DNA from: Aphrocallistes beatrix
Taxonomy: Eukaryota; Porifera; Hexactinellida; Sceptrulophora; Aphrocallistidae
NCBI GenBank assembly: GCA_963281255.1
Contig: OY725499.1
Span: 3,925,148-3,989,147 of the forward strand
Direction of reading: 5' to 3'
DNA length: 64,000 bases
Positions 23,624 through 37,100 of this stretch are shown here, in pieces (the stretch's first letter is position 1; each line of letters begins with the position of its first letter). The notes beneath the pieces were generated by a model. That model was not told the origin of the DNA and did not search any database. It saw nothing but the letters and a program-made list of their open reading frames with translations. Made by a program: the position numbers and the translations under genes.

Positions 23624-24477
23624 GTCTCAGTGCACTAATGCTGACTCAGTACACTCAACTATTTGGTTATAGTAAAGATAGGTTTAGTTATATAGTCATG
23701 ACAGTGGATAACACTATTACCAAAGTGGTAGCTACGGCCTTTGTCGATACTATTGTTATTGGTAATCAATAAAAGTGGAATAGCCGCAAGTTCCCACGAC
23801 ACTCACATAACGTTGAGGGGCAGTCTCGATTAGAATTGCTATATACAATTTATGTTTCAGTGTGAGTTCATAAGCACCCAAAAGATTCATCCCTTATTAC
23901 CCAATTGCCCTGTCTGTATTGTCGAGACGGGAAATATTGGTGTCATGGCAGGACAGCTATCTTATGGAACTTAATTAATTTGATATAAATTTATTTTATA
24001 CATACAAAAATACACAAAATAATCAATATAAACATTAAATTTTAGAAAAATTAAATATAAATATTTACTTCAGGCGATCATAATAATTCCATATCTTTTC
24101 CCTTCGGTGTGTTTTCCTAAAAGTGCTTTTCTGATTAATCTTATTTTCTTCAAGCTTTGTACCCTCAGTTCGCTTGCCAAAGTCACTCTTTCCTTGAACT
24201 TGTGGTAATAACAATACTCCATTCTTCATGTGACAGTATTTATTCTTTTGAAATTATATCATCACAAAGATCCTGTAAGATAGAACCTTCTCCAGTATCC
24301 AAACAACTATTTATACTACGTCCATCCGTAAACGAAGGTGTGAAATCTGACCGTCCGATTTCTATCAAGTAGACTAGTATATCCTATATTATAATTATCC
24401 CTTGTTATGCCATTTGTAAATTTTATTAGAAATAATAGGATTTCTAATTATTCATCATTAAAAATTTCAATGTAGGC

Positions 24478-25370
24478 AAAGCTCATAAACACCATATGAG
24501 GATATAGTATCTAGCCTGACCATAAATTTATGCTGAAAAATATTCCTTCATTTTCTTAGAAATTGCATTTTTATAAGGTAACCTATTATAAAGTATAAGG
24601 TCATTATAATATAAGGTAAGAATGTATTTGGCGAATACAGATTTGAGAGTTGAGTGTATCGATTTCTGCAGAATAATATGATACTATGTGAGAGAATGGT
24701 TAGGCTTTTGTCTATACAACATTTAATTAATTAACTATACTATAATACGTAATTTTATCAGTACTTTCACAGCTATTAGATAGGGAGAGTAGTAACTCGT
24801 TTCAAAATGCCTAAGGTAATGGTAGTTTCCCACGGGAAAATTATCCAAGGGATCAACCATATTCACAGCAACAACAAAGACCAAATTACCACCAACAATC
24901 TATGCAACCACAACCACATTATTCAAACTATATCCCCCAAACACCCCAATTATTACCCTGACAATCCCCAGGACTATTCTCCTAACTACCCTCTATGGTA
25001 GTAATCCCACTAATTTCCCACCGGAAAATTACTCAAGGGATCAACCATACCAACAACCACCATCACCAAAATTCCATCAACAACCACGATATTATCAAAA
25101 CTACAACAACAACAACAGTGGGACCCAAATCAACAGCAAATCCGTCCACCAATGGATCCCAATGTTCCACCACAGGCCAGATATCCGGAGAATTATGTAC
25201 AGAATCCGATGGAACATAGATTCCCACCGCTGAGGACTCAACGTGAGTGTCCTCCTACGCAGTATGAACCCCCTAACCAGTTTCTTCCTCACGGACCCCT
25301 TCAACCAGAATAAGTGGAAGTTCCCACGCCGCTGGAGATACATAGGAACGTTGAGGGGCATGAGGGGTAC
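24478..25370 (+). pseudogene. degenerate partial duplicate of the UBL-death gene
   Basis: The first 330 bp match the promoter and leader of the gene at 28165. Shared words include TATTCCTTCAT, GAGAATGGTTAGGCT and CAGTACTTTCACAG, ending at an aligned ATG (24807). Instead of ubiquitin-like exon 1, the copy then runs into two tandem, broken versions of exon 3 (Pro/Gln-rich, 'AAGGGATCAACCATA', 'CAACAACCACCATCACCAAAATTCCATCAACAACC'). Stops interrupt the first version, and the second loses frame near 25110 (AACAACAACAACAGTGGGACC). The TATA box of the parent (TATATAAG) is not preserved. Splice signals and the ubiquitin-like and death exons are missing, so I call it a pseudogene. Confidence 0.75.
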
Positions 25371-26720
25371 TCTTTATTAAACTGTTGTAATAAAATGAAT
25401 TACGAGCACCCAAATATATAAATAATTATCATTAGAGAGTACCACGTCCATCCGTAAATCGATGCTACGAAATCTGATAGTCCGATTTCTATCATTAGAT
25501 ATCTCCTATACGTATCAGGGACGTAAACTCGGGATGGGAATTGGTAGGGCCTTTGGGCTAGAACTCAGGATTGGTAAGGCCATTTGGACAAATCGTACTA
25601 TGGTTAATAGAAGATAATAACCTTCGACAAATTATTGGTAGAGCCATGGCCCTAACAATCCTACCGGAGCCTACGCCTATGATGTATGACCCTTATTATA
25701 CTCATATTTGAGACCTACAACTCAATTACTAACTCCCAAATTAAAAAATTAACCTTTGATACCTCTGATGTCACTTGTCTCCTATCACGACCATAAAATA
25801 TGATGGCGATTTTGACTCAAAGTGGCACAGTTTGATAATTTTCTTCTTGAGAATAAGTATTTGTGTTAAAATTCTCAAAAATGAGTAATTCGGATGTGTA
25901 GCTTACGAATTTGAAATCAAAAATAGAATATTTCTCACACTTTGAGTACAATTCCTTTATGAATGGATTCATTCTAATACTATTATAATGTATGGAAATT
26001 TTCGTGGACGAATACTTATGTCCAGGTAGTGTATAATTTCTAATTATTCATCAATAACAATTTCATTAGTTTTATTTAAGTTTTGAATATCCGTGATGGG
26101 AAATTACTTTGTATAGGTTTGCCCCCAAACAGTTAAGTACAGGGGTTGATTTTCCTGCATTTCCCTTCATTTCTCTTTTACATTTCTCTTTTACGAGCTA
26201 ATGCTCTTTGATTTTATAAAATCTGACTATTTTGGTTACGAAAGATTATATTTGAAATCTAAATATACATTTTCCAAACAAAACTATTTGCATACTACAT
26301 TATTCAAATTCAAATTGTATCAAAGATCCTCAAGGGAAATGCATTCAAACGCTAAAATATTCAATTTTTTTACTTAAAATTTGTATTCTACACATTGGAT
26401 ATAAATTCTCAAAATTCTCAATTCATTGATTCGATGAATTAAAGTATTGGGCACTATTCGCCTCACTGCCATCTGTAGATTGGTTAAAGCAAAACAGAAT
26501 CTATGGACATATGGATCATTTTTATTATTCAAATGAGTATTTGATTTAAGCTCTTCTAAAGCAGTAACTTGAATGTGCCGATTTCGAATCTGAAATTAAA
26601 CTAATACATAGTAGCTCTGATAATTTTGCATCTATGAATGGTCCCACAAATTATATCAAATTTCTCACAGTATTCAGTTTATTTGATGTAGTGTTAAGGT
26701 TTTAATGAAATACAAGCGCG
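25371..26720. other. intergenic, nothing recognised
   Basis: AT-rich. A short word 'CCGTAAA(C/T)CGA..G..G(T/A)GAAATCTGA..GTCCGATTTCTATCA' is shared by 24325 and 25450 and indicates an internal duplication. No gene. Confidence 0.45.
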
Positions 26721-26985
26721 CTTCGCTTGCTTGAAATATCAAACTTACTCGAAAATATTATATTCGAAATCTACACCCCTGAAAACCTCATGTCAACCGT
26801 TGGAAGCAAAATTGTTTTCCATTTTTCTTGCAGAGGTGTGAAAATTTCGCTAAGCTTTTCGAACTTAATCCTAGATTCATCATTTGACAGTGACACCTAC
26901 ATGCCAATTTTCGTATCTCTACGACTTGCCAATTCTTCAATCAATTCGGACAAACTTCGTTGTTCATCGCGACACAGCATGACCT
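26720..26985 (+). repeat. dispersed repeat (ATTCGAAATCTACACCCCTGAAA family)
   Basis: Copies or fragments lie at 28.98-29.56 kb (reverse), 50.23-50.60 kb and 57.08-58.26 kb. It carries 'GTGTGAAAATTTCGCT' and 'CTACGACTTGCCAATTCTTCAATCAATTCGGACAAAC'. The ORF 26727-26987 is repeat-derived. Confidence 0.65.
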
Positions 26986-26991
26986 AGCATC

Positions 26992-27113
26992 ATGTCACGT
27001 CATGTCATGTCACGTCATGTCATGTCACGTCATGTCACGTCACGTCATGTCACGTCATGTCATGTCACGTCATGTCACGTCGTGTCATGTCATGTCATGT
27101 CATGTCACGTCTA
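26992..27113. repeat. (CAYGT)n pentamer microsatellite
   Basis: About 24 pentamers that are almost all either CATGT or CACGT (one CGTGT). The two differ only by a C-to-T change at a CpG. All reading frames are open, which explains the spurious His/Ser/Val/Met ORFs. Confidence 0.95.
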
Positions 27114-27123
27114 CGAAAACACG

Positions 27124-27169
27124 AAAACTTGGCGCTGGCCATGCACTAGCATGGCCAGCGCCAAGTTTT
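27124..27169. repeat. perfect 21-bp hairpin
   Basis: AAAACTTGGCGCTGGCCATGC, loop ACTA, then the exact reverse complement. It is GC-rich in an AT-rich context and 10 bp after the CAYGT array. It may be the end of a hairpin-terminated element or a structured RNA; no T-run terminator follows immediately. Confidence 0.85.
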
Positions 27170-27451
27170 GGATGTCCTAAGAGGGAAGTGGGTGTCACAA
27201 CTTTCTGATGATAATACTACTACTACAACTAATATTCTTTTATTTATGCTGTACTGATGTTGTCTTAATCCCTTCTTATAGTTACTCCTTTCTCCCGATA
27301 TGAAATTAGTTCTACTCGGTAATCTAAGTGAAATTTTATTTTATTTTAAAACACACCACACAACAACACACAAAAAAACTAAATAATGCTATGCTCGATA
27401 TTGTAAAACTAGTGACCCATCATTCACAGCAATACGGGGCAGGAAGTATAG

Positions 27452-27665
27452 GCATTACTTGCCAGCTCTCCCGTTTTGGCGGGACGTCACATTTTTTTCA
27501 TTCTACTATTGAGCTATTTTTTCAAGTGTTTCGCTTTGAAATGAAATTTCCCCATTATGTCCCGCTTTTTTTTAATTCTGTGTATATTACTTTTCTATTT
27601 CGTCCCGCCATGTCCCGCCAAACTCACCGCTGCGTCCCGCTTTTATCATGGCTCAGGTTGGCAGG
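27452..27665. mobile_element. MITE-like repeat (ACTTGCCAACT ends)
   Basis: Left end TACTTGCCAGCTCTCCCGTTTT, right end TCATGGCTCAGGTTGGCA, with internal GTCCCGC words. Same family as 47275-47416. Confidence 0.55.
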
Positions 27666-28103
27666 ATCCAAATGCTGGTCCTACATAGTGCCTAAATACA
27701 TATATAAATTGAATTAGCTGTTAGATTGCTATCAAATTTACTAAATTTAATGTAAAAGTCAGTTTTTACGATATAGAACGAAGCTACAATTGAGTAAAAT
27801 TACTTTTGTGTCACTCTAATCATGCTGGTTTTCATTTAAAATGCTGGTCAAACCAACTTTTGGCTGACCACTTGTATACGCCATAACCAAAGCTCATGCG
27901 CGATTACAGATATCTAACCTGACTCATAAAATTATGCTAAAAATATTCCTTCATCTTCTTTTAAATTGAAATTTTTATAAAGTAACCACTGTTAGAATAT
28001 TCTGGTGAATACAGATTGGAGAGTAGTGTATTGATTTCTGCAAACAATATGATATAATATTATGTCAGAGAATGGTTAGGCTCTTGTCTATGCTGCATTT
28101 ATC

Positions 28104-28111
28104 TATATAAG
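28104..28111 (+). promoter_or_regulatory. TATA box of the UBL-death gene
   Basis: TATATAAG, 54 bp before the ATG at 28165. A start near the CAGTTAG at about 28131 would leave a very short leader. Confidence 0.6.
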
Positions 28112-28164
28112 AATTTTAGCAGTACTTTCACAGTTAGATAAGAAGAGTAGATACTTAATTCAAA

Positions 28165-31100
28165 ATGAAGTTAACGATAGTTGTTGGTAACAACAAGAGC
28201 TATCAATTGGAAGTGGATGGAGCGGAGGACAAAGTCAAAACTCTGAAAACGAAGATTTGTGATAAATGTGGATGCCCACCCTATATGCAGACTCTGATGT
28301 ACTCGGGTAAGTGACAATTTCAATTTATAAACCTTACTGGTGTGAATATGGGCTACTTCATCTCAGTCAGTGGTGTGTATGTAATCCCAAAGTGGTACGG
28401 GCAATTCCTATACTGAACGATGCTGGACAGAAAAGTGTGGCGCATTGGTAGTCATGGCCATCACAACTACACTGTGCATAGCTACGAGGTCACACCCATA
28501 GGCGTCGTAACCCACCCGGTTACCCGGCAATGGCCGGGCGGCCCAGAGGGAATGCCGGGTGCTACCCGGTAAAAAGCTTAGTGCTATTATGTACTGGTAA
28601 TTGGCTGTTACTAATTCCTCATGTAGATCAAGGGTTCACGGCCCATTTGGCTGACGGTAACGCTGGATCAGCTTAAGATACGGCCCGATTAACTGACTGA
28701 ACGGCCCTGGATTATTGTGGCCGGGCAGTCCAAGAGTAGGAAATAAAGTTTACGACGCCTATGGTCACACCCCAAAGTTACACTCCCAAATGAGAATTTC
28801 CAGCTTCGCTTATATATTATACAAGCGCGCTTCGCGCATTTGCATAGCGCGGCGCGGCTAGCAAATACTTTGTCGCCCTGCAGACGTCTGAGAATATCAA
28901 TGAATTTAAGTCCCTGTGGATGTCGAATCTTATATATTAAAACGCTAGGATTTTTTGTTCGTTTGTCCGAATTGATTGAAGAATTGGCAAGTCGTAGAGA
29001 TACGAAAATTGGCATGTAGGTGTCAAATTATGAATCTATGATTAAGTTCGAAGATCTAAGCGAAATTTTCACACCTCTGCAAAAAAAATGGAAACATTTT
29101 TTCACACCTTTTCTATACAATACTATGTACGGCTTCACTCTCACAATAGAAATCATTGTACGACACTATGGTAGGCTGTCATTGTTATTAATATTTCAAA
29201 GCAATAACTTATATAGATGTCTCAATTATACTTGTACACATATTATAGTGTATAGCAATAAAAAGGTTATGTATCTATTTTCACACCTTTATATACATAT
29301 TTTAACACCATTAGACGAATTTTGAAAAATATGCTAGAGACTAGCTTCCAACGATTGACATGGGGTTTTCAGGGGTGTAGATTTCGAATATCATATTTTC
29401 AGATCGATATGATAATTTTTTTGTTTACTTTTGTTTACAATAGATACATAAAGTAAACAAATCTCAAAAATAGGCTAGAGACTAGCTTCCAACGGTTGGC
29501 ATGGGGTTTTTAGGGGTGTAGAATTCGAATATCATATTTTCGGGTCTATGATAAATTTTTTTCTAACAATTTAGTATAGAAAGCACACTAAATATAGTCT
29601 GATTTTTAGTGCAGTATAAGGATGTCATGATTGGCGTACGACGTCCGTCCGTCTGCTCGCTCCTGGAAATTCCATTGGACTAAATTGCACCAAATTTGGA
29701 CCATATATTCTTTATATGGTGGAGATTTGAACTTGGGTCTGTCAGGACAAAATTAGTCCGGGGGACCAGTTTTAGCTGCCAAATTTGGTCCGAGGGATCC
29801 TATGGCAAGGACGGTATACCACATCCGTCCATATGTATGTATCTCCGTACGCTGCGAAATTTGAGTTTTCAAAAATTTAGTAGTCCCGATGTATTACAAT
29901 ATTCATATCTCACGTTCCAAGTCAGCTGAACTATCGGTCTACCGACAGACATTTTTTTTAACATGAAAAACGCCAACTTGAGCCATGATAAAAGCGGGGC
30001 GCAGCGTTTGCGGGACATGGTGGACATGGAGACACAAAATACAATTCAGGATGTATATTATGCATACCCTACGAGTCAAGTTACTTAATGGAGCTGTACT
30101 ATCAGTCTGTCGACTGACATTTTTCTGCTTATCCTTTAGGGAAGGAACTACAGGACGAAAGAACATTTGTGCAACAAGGAGTCATTAAAGAAACAACCAT
30201 TTATGCTACGATTACACAAACTAAAGGAGACATGATTGAACTAACTGTTCAATCTAAAATAAATGTTTCTCTGAAGACGTTCATTAGAATTGAGGAAGGA
30301 AGGAATATTAGAGATTTACAAGAAAAAATATTTGAGGAATTTAAATGCAAGCCTGAGAAGCAATTGCTATACGCAATTAATAGTAAGAAACCAATGAATG
30401 AAATATTTCTGCACGAAGATAGAGGGATTTGGGAATACGAATTTGATCACCATTTCGTTATCTACGTTTACTACGATTTCGAGGGTACAGTATGGTTTCA
30501 TCACAATCGAACTGGACAACGTTACAAGATGAGAATCAAGTCTAACAGTCTGATAACGCGGATAAAAGACCAGCTCAGGAATGAACACAACCTATCTGTG
30601 ACAGAGATTTATAACGAGGCTAATGTTAGGCTGGACGATCAGAGCACCATTGCTGCTACTCGAGTCACACCCTCAGATGTTCTATTTATAGAACTGCTAG
30701 GTATGTAGATATTGTAGTTAGAATTTTGTTACCAGCCATCCCAAATCGCGCCTACATTAATGTTTACCAATTCACATATTCTCCAATCCTATCCATAGTA
30801 CATAACTTAACATTCTTTTTACTATCTCCGTAACACAACTTTTCATTCGAAAATATATTTTTACTTAAAAATTAAGAACACACGGCAGATTTGCAACGGA
30901 CCCACACGGACCGCTGGTTTGGTTCGTGATTATTACCGGTCCCAATCCATCATCGCAATCGTAGGCATGAAATACTAAATAGAGACTTGTATGATAAGCT
31001 ACTTGTAATTAATAAAAATATTAAAATAATAAAAGCGACCATCCAATTTCTGTAATTTTGGTTTTGAATATCCTACTACATATAAGGCCTCACAGTAACT

Positions 31101-34100
31101 TTCGGATTTTGGACTAGGGATGCGGTTGAAGATGGTTGAATTAACCTAAGACTACCGAAATGTACCACAGTGGTACAACTTTATGGCTTCTTTCCCATTG
31201 AAAATGGCTGGAGACATCCGCGATATCGCGACTTTTCGATAACTAGGGTTAATCCTTGAATTTCAGGGTTAATACTTGAATCATTAACCAGTATACCCAC
31301 GCACAATAGAGCTTAGGAATGTGTTACCAGCATATATAAATATGGTGTCAAAGTACCCATATCCGTTGTTAAAATTTAAATTAGTCATCACATGGTTTCG
31401 CAATAGATTATATTTGTGGCAAATTTAGTGATTTTCAGAGGCCGTTTAAGGCCACTTCTAAGTGTTTTTATTATATTTTTTTCGCATGGAACTGAGCTGT
31501 GAATGGGTTGATGTGAAAATTTGGATCCTTTTCATGGAATGTAGCAGCATTCCATGAAAGAAATCCTAATTTTAGTAACGGATATGAGTACTTGACGCCA
31601 TATACGTATATATGCTGGTAATACATTCCTAAGCTCTATTGTGCGTGGTTAATCATTTAAGGCAGCTCATGTATTAGTTCAACCATCTTCTACCGCAGGG
31701 GTTCTTAACCTTTTTGTCCTTACGCCCCCCTTTTATAACCATTAAATCATTATGCCCCCAAGACTTTGAAGTCTATTTGTTAAAAGTACACATTTTAATT
31801 ATTTTGATTAATTGAGTAACTGATTAATTGATTGGGTGAAGTATTATTGAATTAGTGGAGGGTTGTAATACCGGTTAGGGAGGTATAAATTGTCTATAGG
31901 ATATATACATACACACTGAAGTCCCATTATAACCCTTTTAAAATCAGACTCAAATGTAAGTACTAGCCATGTCAAAAGTTTAATGATTTATACACTTGAA
32001 AAAATCAAAATGCTAAATACGAAATCAAATGCCACGCCCCCCCTGAAATGATCATGACGCCCCCCCAGGTTAAGAACCTCTGTTCTACCGCATCCCTAGT
32101 CCAAAATCCGCAAGTTACTGTGAGGCCTTATATGTAGTATGCTATGGTTTTGATATGTACAAATTTGAATGTATAACGTTAAATCCCAACAAAAACTACT
32201 TAGTTTTTGAATGGCAATAATAAGAGGTCTGTCCGGTCCTATCCGATCCGGACCGTAATCATTGTGGACCGTCACAACTCTGATGCATTAATAATGTACT
32301 TTTAGATGATTCCAGAAAAGGTAGTAATCCCACTAATTTCCCCCCGGAAAATTACCCAAGGGATCAACCATACCAACAACCACCATCACCAAAATTCCAT
32401 CAACAACCCCCGCAACCACAACCACGACATTATCAAAACTATCCCCCCAACTACCCTCAGCATAACCAACCTCCTCAACAACAACAGCAACAGTGGGACC
32501 CAAATCAACCGCATAGGCCTACTGGCCATGAACCTCAAAGGGAGCAGCAAATCCGTCCACCAATGGATCCCAATGTTCCACCACAGGCCAGATATCCAGA
32601 TAATTATGTACAGAATCCGATGGAACAAAATTTCCAACAGCCGAGGGCTCGTGAGCGTCCTCCTATGCAGTATGAGCCCCCTAACCAGTATCCTCCCCAC
32701 GGACCCCCCCAGCCCCTTCCTAGGGAGCTGGATCAGCGAGATTTGAGGGAGAGGGGCAGAGCTTTGCACAAGCCTGACGGAATTCCAGTTTTTCAGGATC
32801 CTACTAGAGATCAAGGACATCGAATTCTTGAAAGAGAATATTCTAAATCTAAACCAAATGTGAGGGAGAGCCAATACATAAATGAGAGCCCTTTTTCTCT
32901 TCCGAAACGCGAAGATTGGTACGGCAATCAAGGTAAGCGCTCACAACTTTATTCCGCAAAGGAAGGCTGAGTCAAATTCTTTGAATATTGCCTCAATACA
33001 ATGTCTCATTGTTTAAGCCGACGTGTACCTAGTATTCGAGTCTGCACCCGAAATCAATGGCTTCCTATAGGAACTGACTTAAGCGGAAATGACACAACAT
33101 ATCCTGGTAAACCCAAGGAGGCGCATGCATTAGTTCGAATTCTACATGTAGTCGTTAGTTCGAATTCTGCATGTAGTCGTTAGTTCGAATTCTGCATGTA
33201 GTCGTTAGTTCGAATCGAATTTGCCCATATACTCATTATCATTAGTCGAATTGATTTTAAAAATAATGTCAATAGTTTGAATAGATTTTCAATGTACTGT
33301 CATTAGTTCGAATATATTACCAACGTATTATTTGTTGTTAACACCGTACTTTTGAGGTATGAATTTCATCTAATACAATTGTTAAGTTTCTCCAATTTCT
33401 CATATTCTCAGCAGAAAATGCTGCTTTTCCCTCAGTTCTTATAAACAGCTCTCCATAATGGCACTCAACTACCCCTTCGTTCAGAAATGCCTTTTTCATC
33501 CTCAATTTTCTACTATTCTCTAAAGAAAATGCTTCTTTTCCCTCAGTTCTTATAAATATCTCTTCCAAATGCCACTCAATGACAGTACTACATTGAAAAT
33601 CTATTCGAACTAATGCTGCGTCCCCACAAATTACAACTCCCTATTTATGTCTAAATCCGATTCTAACTAACGACTACATGCCCAAATTCGATTCTAACTA
33701 ACGACTACATGCCCAAATTCGATTCGAACTAACGACTACTTTGAAATTCGAACTAATGCTGCGTCCCTAACTCAAGGTGTTATGTATTCCATTTCTTTTT
33801 CCATTCCTAGACTACAAATTATCAAGGAACCAATGTCCGTAACTTCTCATTACAAACTAACAGATCTATGAACCAGACATTATTACTAAATGTTTGCCCA
33901 AACAAATTCATACTATACATGCTTATATAGAATATTAACAATCCTCTCAGAATATAGCTCAAATTACAAATACAAAAGTTTCTTCTTCTTTACACATATG
34001 ACGTATATGTATGCATCATATGACAAAAACGGAAGATTAATGATGTTGAACATTAGTAGAAAATTGGTAACGTACAATTGGCGAAATTTTTTCCACTGCC

Positions 34101-37100
34101 CATGGTTCCAATTCAAAAGTACAGATTTCTTTTCTTTTTCAAAACTGATAACTTTGGAATCCTTGGTTCTAATTCAGATAAGTTCCTTCATTCTTTCATT
34201 TTAAATATTGAACAGTGATTGCAAAAAGGCTAAAGTAGAAGTATATTAATTCAATTTTAATTATGAATGGAATGTTTCGTTCTTCTAAATCAGACATTTT
34301 GACGCATATTTATGCTCGCTGGTTTCAGCAGTCTACTGTGCAGATTCCAACTGATTCGTTCGTAATATTAATAATATATTAACTTGGCATATCATCTCCT
34401 TAGTTAACATTACGGAGGAAATGAATTATTAAGTTAATACTATGTTTCCTTGCTAGATTTCTCTGTGGCTGGACGTACCACGCTGTTCAGTACAAGGATA
34501 TTTTCGTGCATTATACTTGGCATTTATCTTTTTTCATGTCAGCTGTTATAAGCTGAGTAAGAGAATTCCTTTTTATTATAATATTTTCTTTATTGTTGAG
34601 CAAATGTGACGAATTATTGCCCCCCCTTCGACCAGAGGAACTCTCACCTAACTGGGGACATAGATTAGGGAAAAGTTTTCTGTGTCCCGCCATTTAGTGT
34701 AGTACCTATGTCCATATGGAAGGAGTTCGATTTCTATCAAATTTGTTAGCCCAAACTTAGATTTTCTAAATGATTTTCTGAGGAAACATTCTTATTTTAC
34801 ATATACACACTCCTGAAATTGTTTGTGGCTGGCTACGTCCTTGCTTACTCTAGCTATAGCTTTCAACCAGATAATTAGATGTGTTATAGCGGATTAATCT
34901 GTTGTCTTTTTGTGGGAAGTGAAATAATAAACTTGTAGGCCAGTTCACTTAACCACAGTTAATAACTATTATACTATACATGATCTAATTCATTACAATA
35001 CTACACATACATTTTAACATTTTAATGATACAGTAGAACCTCGTTAACACGAACACCTGTCGTACAATCGACTCCGCTTAATAGGGTCAACCGCTTAATC
35101 GGCCCACTTTTGGCAGGACCGGAATAGCTCTCACACATAGAAACTAATACAACACATTTTCAGTTAATAGGGTTCTCCGCTTAATCGTGCAAAATGTCCT
35201 CTGAATGATGTGACCCTATTAAGCGGAGTCAACTGTATTTTCCTAAAATATAAAATATCTGTTCGAATTATCCGGAGTTTCGTATTATCCGTGTTCGTAT
35301 TAATGAGGTTCTACTGTATAAAGGAAAAAGCAACAACTTAGTTTTTATGACAGGAATCAGTCTATAAATAGATTATTTTCCACTATCTTTTGGCGAAGCA
35401 CCTAGGACCATTGCTTACTAATACTCTATCTACAGGTGGCAGTGGTATGGGATATAACCCAACTCAAGAAGAACCCATCTACCAGAAAGTCCCCTCTGCT
35501 CCATCAAGAGATGAATATGGTGAGTTAGCACGAAGCGAATGTGGTTAAATATTTGTATAATAAAAATCCCTCCAAATTACACAGAAATAAATCTTTTTGA
35601 GAGAACAGTTATTTTAGGATTGTTCATTTTGTCGAAAACCCGATCTTGTATTTCGAGTTTTACGAATTTAATTGGTCCATTTAAATGAGATAAAAATGTA
35701 TTTACTAAAAACTCAAGTCAAAATAAACAATAAATCTAAATCTTTCACTTACTCAATTTGATAATTAATCTGCAATTAAATGTTACTTCTAGTTCTGCTC
35801 AAAGTTCAACTAACACTGTCAATAATATGAATAAATTATTAGGAAGAGTCCAATACGTGTGTAGTCAACTAATTGCGATTGGTAGATTACAGATTGTAGC
35901 ATCTTCTACAATATTGTTTATTTCCCTTTATACCATTATCGCCTGAACTTGCTTATAATCTAATTTAAAATATCAGTTTATCCTACATCAACACTGTACA
36001 GTAGCAGAGTAACATTAACATGTAAATTCGCCCACAGGTGTCTAATCATGGATCCGTGTACTGTGCAATAGATATCGTTATTCTGCAGTAGTCTAAAACA
36101 TTATGTTTCACGTGCAGGTTTTATGTTTAGGAGAATTGTGACATGATAATTGGTAGAATGGAATTTAAACCAAATTATATTCTGAAGGAAATAGGATATT
36201 GTTTATAGATTGATAAGGCTAAATGCCTGCGGTGTTCTGATATCTTCATTGACGCCTCTTAAATATCTTAATTGGAATAATTTGAGTGTGATAACATCTG
36301 TGTTTTATGGCTGTTTAATTATTAACCACTTCTAACAGGCACAAAAACAGTGAATATATTTTAACTTCATCATCATTTCGTCGCTCGTTGATCCTGTTTG
36401 TGCGACCTAATGCGTTCTGTATATAGAATGAGTTATCCCGCTTTTATAGCACATACCACATGTTAGATCTCATCTAATCAAGATATCCGCTATGATGGAA
36501 CTAGATTATCATTCAGTTTTAGCTGCACCTATTACAACGAGTTCCTTGGACCCATTTCTGTTGCTATGTGACCTTTTGTTTTATCGGTGTTTTCATCAAC
36601 ACTTTAACATTAAGTCGCATAATGTACCGTACTTTTAGTTATTGCGTTGGTTAATTAACGATGCTCTTAATTGATTATTGAATTAAGATTTAATTAGAAC
36701 TCAAACATCATCCAGATATAGCAAAATATCATCTTAGTATGTCTGCTTGTGATCAATTATTCGTTACATAATGTTACATAATGATTTTGCTAGAGCAAGA
36801 TGGGTGTCGTAAAGGACGCATGCCCTCGTGAGAATACCTTGTTCATGTCTACACATCTGTACAAATCGCTGTAGACCATTCCTGTTGTTACAGAAGACAT
36901 GAATATTTGGTTTATGGCTTTTGATACAAACAGTTCAAGTTATAGTTCATTTGGACTGGTGCTCCAGGTGCACAATGTTCTGTGGGATTTTATCATAGTT
37001 CCTTTATCTACAGCCGGTGTAATTAAATCAGTCAACAATTCCGTGTGAGAAAGATTAAGAAATTTGAGTGAAAATTTTAAATTTATAGCTTTCTATGCTC

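Noticed and set aside
26960-27208. Plus-strand ORFs rich in Cys-His-Val-Met-Ser
   Set aside because: They are translations of the CAYGT microsatellite.
30169-30708. Treating exon 2 as a complete 179-residue gene with stop at 30706
   Set aside because: Its start lies inside UBL1, its end coincides with a strong GTATGT donor, and joining exons 1 and 3 restores a full ubiquitin fold and a continuous phase.
32306-32746. Plus-strand ORF starting at an ATG at 32306
   Set aside because: This frame is not the one that continues the ubiquitin-like exons; with the acceptor at 32305 the phase-1 frame (Asp-Ser-Arg-Lys-Gly) is open through 32932 and splices onward.
32386-32931. 181-codon minus-strand ORF opposite exon 3
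   Set aside because: Shadow of the Pro/Gln-rich exon; Pro/Gln codons read backwards give a long Leu/Trp-rich frame.
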